Positions 34,534 through 44,751 of a stretch of DNA of 64,000 bases are shown here, piece after piece. Position 1 is the stretch's first letter, and the number at the start of each line of letters is the position of its first letter. The stretch covers positions 17,432 to 81,431 of the forward strand of contig JAPQWV010001575.1 in assembly GCA_027422505.1 (NCBI GenBank), read 5' to 3'. The DNA is from Craterostigma plantagineum (Eukaryota > Streptophyta > Magnoliopsida > Lamiales > Linderniaceae). A model generated the notes under the pieces. That model worked only from the letters and a program-made list of their open reading frames with translations. It was not told where the DNA came from and ran no database searches. The position numbers and the translations under genes are program-made.

Positions 34534-35306
34534 TAGAGGTGTTCAGACGGTTTGAAAAACCGTAACCAAACCGTAACCGAACCGTCGGTCAACGGTTCGG
34601 TTAACCGTGGTCAATGGTAACGGTTCAAACCGTAACCGAACCGTAAATTATGAAGGTTCGGTTACGGTTCTTCATTTTACTAACCGCAAACCGGCGGTTA
34701 TAACCGCGGTTAACCGTCTTTTAAATAATAATCAAGTATATAATTTTATTGCTCTTGTCATAATATCTAATGATAATTTATTCACCATATTTAATTTTTA
34801 TTTTTGTTTTATCAACTATCCTAAAATTGACTTTAGAAAACTTAGAAGAATATTGAGTGATAAACATGATATTTAGAACTATGCCTACGACGGATGTCCG
34901 TCAAAGATTTTGGAATCGAAGAATGAATGTAATCATAATATATTTTAATATTTAAGGTGTAATTTTTTTTAAATGTTGAAGGTTATTATATATATTCTAA
35001 TTCGGAATGGAAATTTCTTTTTTTAACATTTTATATAAAAATATCAAAGTTTTTTACTATATTTAAATTATTATAAAAGAAAGAAAATTCTAAAAAGGAA
35101 TTAGAAAAAAACCGTAAACCGACGGTTCAAAACCGTAATCGTAACCGGCTTGGTCGGTTCAAAACCGTAATCGTAATCGGCTTGGCCGGTTCAAAACCGT
35201 AACCGTAACCGTGATTACCACGGTTCGGTTATGGTTAGACGTTTTTATTAACCGTAAACCGGCGGTTCATAACCGTGAACCGTAACCGTAACCGTATGAA
35301 CACAAA
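34534..35306. mobile_element. hAT-like MITE rich in CGGTTAACCG words
   Basis: The left end TAGAGGTGTTCAGACGG and the reverse-complemented right end TGTGTTCATACGG match. Both flanks consist of many AACCGTAACCG / CGGTTACGGTT words around an AT-rich core. No clean 8-bp TSD was found, so the outer boundaries are approximate. Confidence 0.6.
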
Positions 35307-35307
35307 T

Positions 35308-35633
35308 TTCAGACCCTGTCAGAAAAAACTGTTGTTTAAGGACCCATTTTTTTATAAAATTTAGGGATAAGGACCTAAAATTACGCAAGTGTTATAAAGT
35401 GTATATGGTATTGGAATGATCGTTTTGTGTTATTTCGGAACAATGAAGTGGTAAATGAAGTGGTACTCCAGAACAATGAAGTGGTACCGCAGAAAAATGA
35501 AGTGGTACTGCAGAACAATGAAGTGGTACTGCAGAAAAATGAATTTCTGCATAAATTGGGTCCTTAAAACTACGAATTTTCTGATAGGGACCTGAAATCT
35601 AAATGAAACTTATGAAGGGTATGGTAAAAGCCC
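35308..35633. mobile_element. MITE-like element with internal minisatellite
   Basis: Left ATTTCAGACCCTGTCAGAAA...TTTAAGGACCCA pairs with the right end (reverse complement ATTTCAGGTCCCTATCAGAA...TTTTAAGGACCCA). About five 22-24-bp units of GAAGTGGTACTGCAGAACAAT lie between, at 35443-35545. The left terminus seems cut short relative to the right; a TSD was not found. Confidence 0.6.
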
Positions 35634-36014
35634 CATTTTTCAATAGGGGCCCACAAAAAAACATGTATTCCAATTTTCAACGGAAAATGCGTATCACAAA
35701 CATTTTTTTTTCACTTTTACATGGTCTCGTTAAGTTAAAATTGAAATGAATTTGAACCTTATTATTGACTAACCAATGGGACTACTCCCTAATTCATTTG
35801 CATGCCCAAAAACCCACAAAATGTCAGTTGCAAGATTCGAATATGTATGTGACCAAGTTATTTATGTCGACCCTTTCAACCATTTCGCTGGACTTGAGGA
35901 CAAATTATTTACAATATAATTTTTATTGAATATTTAACGGTTTAGTTTTTGTCACAAAATAAATTATCTTCACATTTTTTTCTCTAAGTATACAAGTGGT
36001 TAAGGCATGATAAT
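35634..36014. other. Intergenic
   Basis: Nothing recognised. Confidence 0.4.
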
Positions 36015-36667
36015 TGTTGGGTTTGGTGAGCCTAAACTCGCCGTAGAAAAGCCGGGAAATGGCCGGGAAGAAGCTCAGATGATCACAATTTTTTGGAGAA
36101 ATCAAGTTGGAGCTGAATGATATTTTCTTAGTGTTGAAGCTGCCAGATTAAATATGAATCTCGGATGATTCGCGCTAGATCTGATGGATGGAGTTCAACA
36201 TCTCGGCATTTAAATGTGGATCATTGGATCGGGCGTGCTGTGAATCGAAGGGCTAAGATGAAGCGCGCTAAGTACAACATCTGATGCGCGTGGTGCTGCC
36301 CGTCAATGCATGAAGGCAGCACTAAACTCATTATAAATACCAGAACAGGGTGTTCAAGCTGCTGACTTTGAGAGTTCGTAACTTTTGCTAGGGTTAGAAT
36401 TAGCAAAAGTTGTTAACTAGAGATTTATAGAGGCCACGGAGATCTGTAACTTTCGTGTTGTGAGTAATACAAATCGAGGCTTTGTTGGTCCGTGGATGTA
36501 GGCCGAATTTGACCGAACCACGTAAAATCTGTGTTTTTGTTTTTTTTTTTGTGTTTTTGCTGCGAATTCGATCAGATCGGAGTTGCGATTGCTCGATTGA
36601 ATTGGATCGAAGCATACACTCGTAAGCGCAGGTCAATTCTGAGTCGATCGGCGGTTGTATCTCAACA
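36015..36667. mobile_element. Solo LTR, probably Copia-type
   Basis: It starts TGTTGGGTTT and ends CTCAACA (TGTTG/CAACA inverted ends), flanked by ATAAT and ATAAC, a 5-bp duplication with one mismatch. A TATA-like TTATAAATACC lies at about 36332, and GTGGATGTAGGCC...GAACCACGTAAA in the 3' part is wording familiar from plant Copia LTRs. No internal region or second LTR is nearby. Confidence 0.65.
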
Positions 36668-37059
36668 ATAACTTTGTATGGAAGGTTAATGTGTGGCTTG
36701 AAATGGAAAGCACGAGACTCTTGACGAGCCTGGAGACATGTGCAGCTGAAAGTCAATGGTTGTCCAATCTTTCTATTTTATTAAGGCTGGCGGCCTTATA
36801 GAATCTACCATGACATGTCAAATTTTAATTTTATAGGATAATTACCATTATACCATTATTTTATTATCTATTTTAGTTAAAATTAGTATTCTCTCTTCCA
36901 AACTATAATTCAATAGTGGTAGTGATGTCTTTTTTGTTAAAAAAAAAAATCTCATTACCTTTTGATAATTAAAATATAAAATACATATTAAATTTTTATA
37001 AACATACTATCTACTACATAAGGTGAGTAAACTACTTTTTCACAATTATAGAGATTTCA
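36668..37059. other. Intergenic, AT-rich
   Basis: No feature recognised. Confidence 0.35.
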
Positions 37060-37555
37060 ATTGGGTCCGTGGCTTGCGAACGGGCTGCGATATTTTAGGC
37101 CAGCCCGTGCGGGCCGCGGGCTTTGGCGGCACGGGGTGGACTAGCCCACCATCTATTATAATTATATATTTTATATTATTTATATTATATCGTCAATATA
37201 TATTAAATTAATTAGAGAAATTAATTAAGGATTCATTAACCGTGGTATAAATAATGGTATCTTTATTGATGAATACATAATTAGTTTATAATATTAATAA
37301 GTATCATAATTAATTAGATAATTCTTAATAAATTAAAATTTTTGAATTAAGTTTAAAAAATGAATTTTCTCAAGCGGGCAAGCCTGGCCCGGCACAGGGA
37401 GGGGCGGGCCTCATTTTCTAAGGCCAGTCATATGGCGGGCCAGCCCGCCCCACCCCGCCAAGCAACGGGATTTGGCTGGCGACGGGCCGGCCAGCCTCGC
37501 CGGCCCGTTTTGACAGTACTCCGGCCGGTCCGTTTTGACAGTACTGCACAATTAT
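37060..37555. repeat. GC-rich GGCCCGC repeat flanking an AT core
   Basis: Two GC-rich flanks of GGGCCAGCCCG / GCGGGCCAGCCCGCC words surround a 200-bp AT-rich core. CCGGCCCGTTTTGACAGTACT is duplicated at the right end. The plan resembles the hAT-like MITEs of this window, but clear TIRs and TSD were not found. Confidence 0.4.
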
Positions 37556-37912
37556 ATTAGTTGTACACACATGCGTGACTAGTATCCCATAACGAGCAAC
37601 GTATTTAATCAGATTGTGGGACTAATATAGCAGTGTGAGTGTGACTGTGTGAGGTACCTCAAGAGGAGAAAAAAAATCATTACAACTAAATTCTCAGGTA
37701 ATTGTGTAGCACGTAACTCAAGTGGACCAATTTATAATTTTGTTGACCTCAATTTAACCTAAAATTGGGCCGTCGATTAGGCCCATTTAGTCCACATGTA
37801 ACAAAATAAGGCCCACGTAAATAGAGCAAAAATCAACAACTGGATTGGCTTACTTGCATAAAAATGAAACACATCATCCATTTTGTAACATGAATATTCC
37901 TTTATTGCAACG
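37556..37912. other. Intergenic
   Basis: No feature recognised. Confidence 0.35.
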
Positions 37913-38079
37913 TTTTCAACAGGCATATAAATCATTAACAAAATAATTATGAAATAAAAAAACCATCAATAAAATAGAGAATCTCGTAAAAACTATATAC
38001 AAGTTATTAACTCGTATAAAATTTATACGAGTTACTTATCCTCGCTGGCGAGTGCGTGATGTGGCGTAACTCGTAACTG

Positions 38080-38300
38080 CCGCCGCCGCGACATGCCGCC
38101 CCGCGACGCTACTGCCCGCCGCTACCTCCACGACCACCTCCGCCGCGACCCGCCGCCCCGCGACGCTGCTGCCCGCCGCCGCCTCGACGACCTCCGACAA
38201 TCCCCGTGACGATCCGAAATACGCCCCTTGTCCGGCGACGCCCTCGTGACGATCTACGCGCGATTACCTCCGGTGAGCGACTCCCTTGATGATTCGAAAT
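38080..38300 (+). repeat. GC-rich tandem region inside the MULE
   Basis: Two ~57-bp units share CCGCCCCGCGACGCTRCTGC followed by CCGCCGC, then a second pair shares TGAYGATYCGAAATACGCCC. The GC content contrasts sharply with the AT-rich ends of the element. It precedes the plant mobile domain start and may act as leader. Confidence 0.7.
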
Positions 38301-38381
38301 ACGCCCCTGGTGTTAATTTGATTATTATCAAATCCTATTTTTTATTGTTGATTTGTTTGGTTTCGTTTTTTATATTGTAGA

Positions 38382-40507
38382 ATGGATTTGAATTCTTCTT
38401 ACGGGCCTTTTGATAATTCGGTGTTGACGATGCAGTCAAATCACCGTAGTATGAATTTGTTGTTAGATGAGGATGTGATAGATAAAACTATTAAAATTAG
38501 GTCCTTAGAGAATGTTGTGTGGGGTACGAGAGAAGCACCGAATGTCCTACACGGTCGCTTATTAGGAAAATTGAACGATATGGTCTATATAGCGTCTACA
38601 GTTGTATGTCGCAGAGGGTTGACCCTCATTTGATTACAGCATTGGTAGAGCGCTGGAGGAAGGAGACTCATACGTTTTATTTCTTTGTTGGGGAGGCGGC
38701 CGTTACTTTACAGGATGTAGGTATTTTGTGGGGTTTGCCTGTATATGGTCGTTGTGTCTCCGGTGTGATCCATACGAGGACGGTCACACAGTGGATGGAC
38801 GAGTGCGAGTGGTTGCTTGGTTTTAGACCGCCTAGTGATAAAATCAAGGGGTCATCGCTGTCGATGAAGTTGTTAGCGAATTGATTGTTGGTCCATCCGA
38901 TTACGGATGATAGTGACGAGGTAGAGGTCGAGTGTTCATCACGGGGTTACGCGATGCTGCTCTTAGGTGCGGTGATGTTCCCTTATTGTAGCGCCATCAC
39001 CGTATCGTTGACGTACCTTCAGTTGTTGGAGGATATTGAGGAGGTGCGCACGTTTAGTTGGGGTAGTGCGGTGCTGGCATTCCTATACAGAGAGCTTTGT
39101 TCGGCATGCGAGCCGAAAAAGCTTGATATAAGCGGACCCCTACGACTGTTGCAGGTAATTATATAGAAACTTTGATCAAATTTATAGTTATTTTTAAAAT
39201 TTATTTTGAACATTAGATTTGTTTTATGCATGGGTATATGCGAGGATCTTGCCATTTCAGCCAGTTCGGGGTGTTCATCGTATCATTATGGAGCCCCGAA
39301 TAGTCGACGGGATAGTCTTACGGTTCCCGCCACATGCTGCGAGGTATGGTCGTTCATCCAAATTTTGTAATGTTTTTTCCTTCATACATTTATATTTGTT
39401 GTGTAAATATTTGACAGGTGAAACACATTATTTGATCAAACTACATCGACGAATTCGAACGTACGCACCATCCGCAGTGCATTGATCGACTGCAGGCGCA
39501 CCAATTTGTATGGACTCCGTACGATATGATGCTCCGGAGATCGACGCTCTTCCTCCCAATGCTTACCGATAGCTTGTCGATCGAGGTGTCCCCTGATCTT
39601 CTTCAATATCGTGGAGATTTATTACCCCGAACAAGTATTTCGGCAGTTTGAAATTATCCAAGGGATTCCCATTATACCGCCGTATCGAGATACCAATCTT
39701 CATACGTACGAGCGTCGACATCGGTCGGGGAAGGATTGGAGATCGCATCATGCAGGCTGGATTGGGTTATGGGAGGATCGAGACAACACCGTCGTTAATG
39801 GTCCTCCCACGACTGCCCTCATCTCGGTGGATGATGGATATTACGAGTGGTTTCATTGGATCACTCGCCCCTATATATCTCCACATGCGATGCAGATGTC
39901 ACGGGGCTTCCAGATGGGGGATGTGGTGTTTATGTCGCCCATCGTAAGTTTAATTTATGTATTAATGTTATTTGTTTAATAGCCAAATGATATAATTTAC
40001 TTTTTCATTTTTAGGAACGGCGGGGTTCACGAAAGCCGTTGTTACGCGAGGAGCGGCGATCAATAGGAGTCGATACGTTTACTGGAGCGGATGGATAACA
40101 TGTTTATCTCGCGACGCCAAATTCGACGAAGCTGTGAGGCCGAACCATCTCACGTACATGAGGCCGGACCATCTCACGTACATGCGGACGACCCATCTCA
40201 AGTGCACGAAGTTGTGAACCAGTCTTTCTTTGAGGATTTTTTGCCATTTTTGCAATCATCTACAGCCCAACACAGCTCACAGCCAGAGTACATGGATCAT
40301 AGGTATGTTAAATTATTTTAAATTTAAAATGCATTATTATAAATTATTTAATGGCGAACATCTTAGGCGTTTACGACACCTTCACCACGACCGCGGCGTC
40401 CTCGAAGTCTAGTAGATGATGCGGAGCAAGGTAACCGTCGAGAGAATAGAGCTCGTAGGCCAGCTCGTTGTGGGACCGGCGGTCATTTGGCGCATCATGG
40501 CAGATAG
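38382..40507 (+). pseudogene. Plant mobile domain (PMD) gene carried by the MULE, damaged
   Basis: PMD proteins (MAIN/MAIL1-like and the misnamed 'serine/threonine-protein phosphatase 7 long form homolog' entries) occur both as silencing factors and inside transposons. Start MDLNSSYGPFDNS at 38382. The core LITALVERWRKETHTFYF, TLQDVGILWGLPVYG (38625-38760) and GYAMLLLGAVMFPYCSA (38946) follows, an intron begins at GTAATTAT after LRLLQ (39155), then YAWVYARILPFQPV (39222), LQAHQFVWTPYDMM (39491) and EIYYPEQVFRQFEIIQGIP (39614). The tail has EAEPSHVH / EAGPSHVH / DDPSQVHE repeats. Lesions: a frameshift near 38540-38580, an in-frame TGA at 38882-38884, and further frame changes near 39480-39610. 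Exon ends downstream are approximate. Confidence 0.8.
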
Positions 40508-40576
40508 ATCGTTATGTGATCCGTTTTTTTGTTGTAATGACTATTGTACGCGTTCGAATCTATTCCGCTTGTGAAT

Positions 40577-40752
40577 TATTATTATATTTATTATGATGAT
40601 GATGATTATTATTATTATTATTATTATTATTATTGTTGTTGTTGTTTTTGTTGTTCTTATTATTATTATAGGATTTATTACTGTTATTATTATTATTATT
40701 GTAATGACTGTTATTATATTTATTACTATTATTATTATTATTTTTATTATTA
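40577..40752 (+). repeat. (ATT)n / (TTG)n microsatellite
   Basis: About 170 bp of ATT/TTA triplets, interrupted by GTTGTTGTT and GATGATGAT, between the converging 3' ends of the two MULE genes. Tyrosine-rich open frames here are artefacts. Confidence 0.9.
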
Positions 40753-40858
40753 GTAAGAAATCAATATTGAAATTCAGTGGATATATAAGACATCAACGGT
40801 GAAAATATAACATATATATTACATCATGCAACTTTACATAACAACGAGTGTATATTTT

Positions 40859-43525
40859 TCATCGCTGTCCGCGTTGTCTAGCACGAGTTTCACCCATGTC
40901 CATCTCATTCCTGATGCGAGTTCGACGATATCTACTCGGACCAGTTCTCTCTCGACGAGCCTCATTATGAATAAGAGTCCTCGGGGGTCCAGTAACGTTC
41001 ATCGTGCAATGGTTCAAAGGTACCTTCATATGTCTTGAAATACTCCACCTTACTGTAATACTACGCCACGAAATTACCGAAGTGAATTTGCCATTGACGA
41101 CAAGCCGCTTGTGCATGAGAACATGGGATGTTATACATGCTCCGATTTCCACAAGTACATGTTCGATTATTGATCCTTACCGCATATGTGCGCTGCTGAA
41201 TTCCAGATGTTATAACTTCTGTTGTATGTTGTCGGACATCAAAACAGTATACAACGTGATCCCAAGATTCTGCCGTCCAACTTTGAAACATTCTCGTTGC
41301 ATAACGTGACCAATCAGTTTCATTATTCGCCATTAGTGACAAGGCTTGTTGAAAGCGATCACGAGAATACTGTACGCATCTGTGAATTTTAAGAAATAAA
41401 AGAACAAGTCATAACAACAAAATTAAAATAAAAACTAAGGTCGTGAATAGAGCTCACCTATGAAAAGTGAAATCGACGATTGCTCTTGCGGGTAGCAATC
41501 GAGCACCTTTTAATACCCCGTTGAGGGCTTCTGAAATATTAGTCGTCATGACACCGCATCGATAACCACCGTCACGTACGAACGTCCATTGCTCGACGTT
41601 TACTTTTTCTAACCAGGGCTTCGCATGTTCATTAATTTCCGCAATCTGATCCATAATGTGATTGAATTTATCCAGTTTGCGCAGTACCAGCTCTATGACA
41701 TAGATCCTTCAATTGTTATTCTTGAATTTCTTGAAGAAATTTGATTTTACATGACGAAGACAGAAGCGATGCACTCCATTTGGTGGACGAAAGAATTCAG
41801 TGGCTTCTACTGCTCCCATAAGACCTGTACACACCATAATCGATAACAAGTAACTGATTTTACAAAAATAGCGAGTAAATTACATTACTAAGATTAAATA
41901 CCTGGGTGACGATCCAAAATAAGGCAAACCGTTTGATTCTCTAGAACACATGTGTTCAAATGGTTAAAGAACCAAGTCCATGAGTGTGTACTTTCTTCCG
42001 TGATAATGGCAAACGCCAGGGGAAAGACGTTTTGGTTGGCGTGCAGCGACGTAGCAATCAATAATTTTTGTCTATATTTGGAGTATAAATGCGTACCATC
42101 GACACAAACAACTTTGCGACAATGTTTGAAGCCATCGATGCTCGGTTTAAAAGCCCGAAAAATATACCCGAGTCGAAAGTGTCCAGGTCCCCTTGTCTCC
42201 ATATGGAGCCACTTCACGATTGTCCCTGGATTGTAATGCTGCAACGCCTTCATAAATATTGGGAGTTTGGTAACAGAATCTTCCCACGTACCGTAAACAT
42301 TTTCCATAGCTCTTTTCAGACCATGCCAAGCTTGAATATACGAGATTTCGTAGCCATATTTATCTTTCACGAGTTGTTGGACATTTTGGGTTGGAATTGC
42401 GGATCGATTTTAACTGTTCCAACCAACAAATCAGTAATAAAATTTCGAGAGATAATACGGTGCGTGCTCACCAGCTCAGTCATATAGCAATTGTGCGGTC
42501 CTTTAAATTTTGTAGTAGATCTGTAACCTTTTTTTGACTTGAAGGATGCCCTCAATCTCCAAGGGCAATCAGCCGTGTGATCACATTGAACACTCCAACG
42601 TGTACTGCTGCTTTCTATAACGTAATACTCGCGTCTAGCAACCCTGATCGAAAAATCGTCGACGGCACGTTGTAAATGTTTTTTAGCTGGAAAAATCATA
42701 CTTTGGCAAAACATAGGGTTATCTCTGTCGTAAATCTCCCCGTAACCACCGTAGTCGTCACCATCAGGAGGTGGCATTTGGTGCGTCTGGAAAAATGGGA
42801 CGGACTGAAACAGCGTTGGAGCAGCAGAGTCCAGTGGAGTGGTATCATCTGGCGCATCGTCGTCGTTGTTCTCGTCGGGTTCGTTGGGATCGGGTAACTC
42901 GGACAGTGGATCCTCATCTTCTGCTTCCGAATCACTAACATCAACGTCTTCCTCGGGTTCATGCACGAAATCTGGCATGAGTTCTGACATGGATTCCAGC
43001 ATATTGAATGGAACACCAAGCGTCGGCATCTCCAAAGAAACATTACTGAATCCTGCCGTAACTGAGACAATGTTGGAAAAATCCGGACATGTATAACTCG
43101 AAGAACCAACTTCAAACGCAGGAAACCCGCGCCGCTCCCAAAATTCCGACGAGGCTCTTAGTTCAAATTAAAATTTGAATTTTCAATTATTTCAACAAAA
43201 ACCACAAAACAAAAAACCACAAAACAATTGTTCTCCGAATCGGGATATATGAAAAATTGTAAATCGTTGGCGTTGGAGATTTGGAGTAGCTGATGAATAG
43301 GCGGGAATGTTGAAATTATTCATTTTTCGCATGGACAATAAACGAACAACGACTGCTATCAGCACTCGTAATTTCGAACAACAACGATATAAACTCAGAA
43401 AAATTGGTGTTGCGACGAATTCTCCTATACGCAATAGGACGGATATTATATTTGACGATAGAATCGTATGATTGAATTATTTCACCGCCGAAGTATACTA
43501 TGACTTGTACGCGACTCGACATCAT
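40859..43525 (-). pseudogene. MuDR-type MULE transposase, frameshifted
   Basis: N-terminus MMSSRVQVIVYFGGEIIQ at 43525 fits plant MULE transposases. Then come an acidic segment DVDVSDSEAEDEDP, the MuDR DNA-binding region (FPAKKHLQRAVDDFSIRVAR, CDHTADCPWRLRAS; about 42500-42700), and the catalytic DDE domain: VVCVDGTHL (first Asp), ILDRHPG (second Asp) and ITEESTHSWTWFFNHL. An intron separates RHPG from LMGAVEATEFF. NISEALNGVLKGAR and a SWIM zinc finger RTCTCGNRSMYNIPCSHAQAA (41090-41170) follow, with the tail RTRIRNEMDMGE. Frame changes occur near 43430, 42405, 41680-41720 and 41070-41100. The DDE core is intact within one frame. Confidence 0.88.
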
Positions 43526-43565
43526 TGTTTTGTGTTGTGTTAAAAATCGACAAGATGGGGGTATT

Positions 43566-43900
43566 TATAGAAACGTTACTCGTAATTAAATATTACGAGT
43601 TAAATTAATTATTGACTTTAACACGTAACTCGTAATATATTAATACGAGTTATGTGAATTATTGACTATAACTCGTAACTCGTAACAAAATATTATGAGT
43701 TACATGAATTATTCCTGACACGCTGTATGCGCATGCCGGTTGGCCGGGCACCAACGTAACTCGTAGAATTATTTTACCAGTTACTGGAAAATATCTCGTA
43801 TCTAGGTGATACGAGTACTTGGAAATGTCATGTCACGATTGCGGCCACCGTGGACTAGTAACTCGTATTCTATTATTACGAGTTACTAACTCGTATAAAC
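43566..43900. repeat. Array of TACGAGTTA / TAACTCGTA palindromes
   Basis: About a dozen copies of the 9-mer or close variants, often paired as inverted half-sites such as ACTCGTAATTAAATATTACGAGT with AT-rich middles. Several more lie in the left end (38005-38075). They sit just upstream of the transposase start and reach into the right TIR. Confidence 0.85.
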
Positions 43901-44133
43901 ATGTTATGAAAATCTCTGTTTTATTAATGGTTTTGATTTCATAATTATTTTGTTAATGGTTTAGATTTTTAATTATTTTATTAAAAAAGCCTTTTCAACA
44001 TATATTTTCCTATAGGGCCCGTTTGCTATCCCATACTAGGCCTTATAATATAAATAATAATAGATAATAGTGTGTTTGGTTTGCATATTCAAGCCCGGAA
44101 TTAATTCACAAGCCCGCTAAGCCCGATATTGGT

Positions 44134-44589
44134 TAGGGGTGTTCGTTCGGTACATACCATACCGAATCGAACCGAAATTTCGGTATACCGAAATTTCGGT
44201 ACACCCCTTATAGGTACCGAATACCGAACCGAATTTCTCGGTTCGGTATTCGGTATTTACCGAATTTTTTTTCGGTAAATTCGGTTTCGAAATTTAAATA
44301 ATAATAATAAAAAAATCGGTAATAATTAAATTAATATGTATATTAATATAATTATAATTTTATTTTCAATATTAATATAATAAAATATATTTTAATTTTA
44401 AAATTTCGGTAATTCGGTATACCGAATTTACCGAAATTCAAAATCTGTACCGAACCGAATTTACCGAATACCGATTTTTTTTTTTAAGAACCGAATACCG
44501 AACCGAAATTTTTTGTTCGGTTCGGTTTTGTACCGAAATTTCGGTATTTCGGTTTTTTCGATCGGTATACCGAATAACGAACACCCCTA
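44134..44589. mobile_element. hAT-type MITE built from CGGTATACCG words
   Basis: TIRs TAGGGGTGTTCG and CGAACACCCCTA are flanked by ATATTGGT (44126-44133) and ACCTTGGT (44590-44597), an 8-bp duplication with two mismatches. The ends consist of CCGAAATTTCGGTA-type palindromes around an AT-rich core. Confidence 0.78.
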
Positions 44590-44751
44590 ACCTTGGTAGA
44601 TGGGTAAGATAAATTATCATGTGCTTACTAAAATAAATTGGTATTGGGCTTTTATTATGAGTTTATAACCAAACAGAGCAATAGTATCCTCAATGCTTCT
44701 AAATGAAATTTTACTGTCCGTTTCATCATATATGTAATTTTATTAAGAAGC

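Larger units (their letters stand above)
37922..43991. mobile_element. Complete MULE with transposase and plant mobile domain gene
   Basis: A perfect 9-bp duplication TTTTCAACA (37913-37921 and 43992-44000) flanks ends that begin GGCATATAAATC and, reverse-complemented, GGCTTTTTTAATA. The inverted ends share CATTAACAAAATAATTATGA, AACCATNAATAAAA and TATACGAGTTA over roughly 120 bp. Inside, a MuDR-type transposase (40859-43525, minus) and a plant mobile domain gene (38382-40507, plus) converge on an ATT microsatellite. The element is 6.07 kb. Both genes are damaged, so it is probably no longer autonomous. Confidence 0.88.

Noticed and set aside
40544..40753. Open frame rich in tyrosine and cysteine
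   Set aside because: It is the translation of an ATT/TTG microsatellite.
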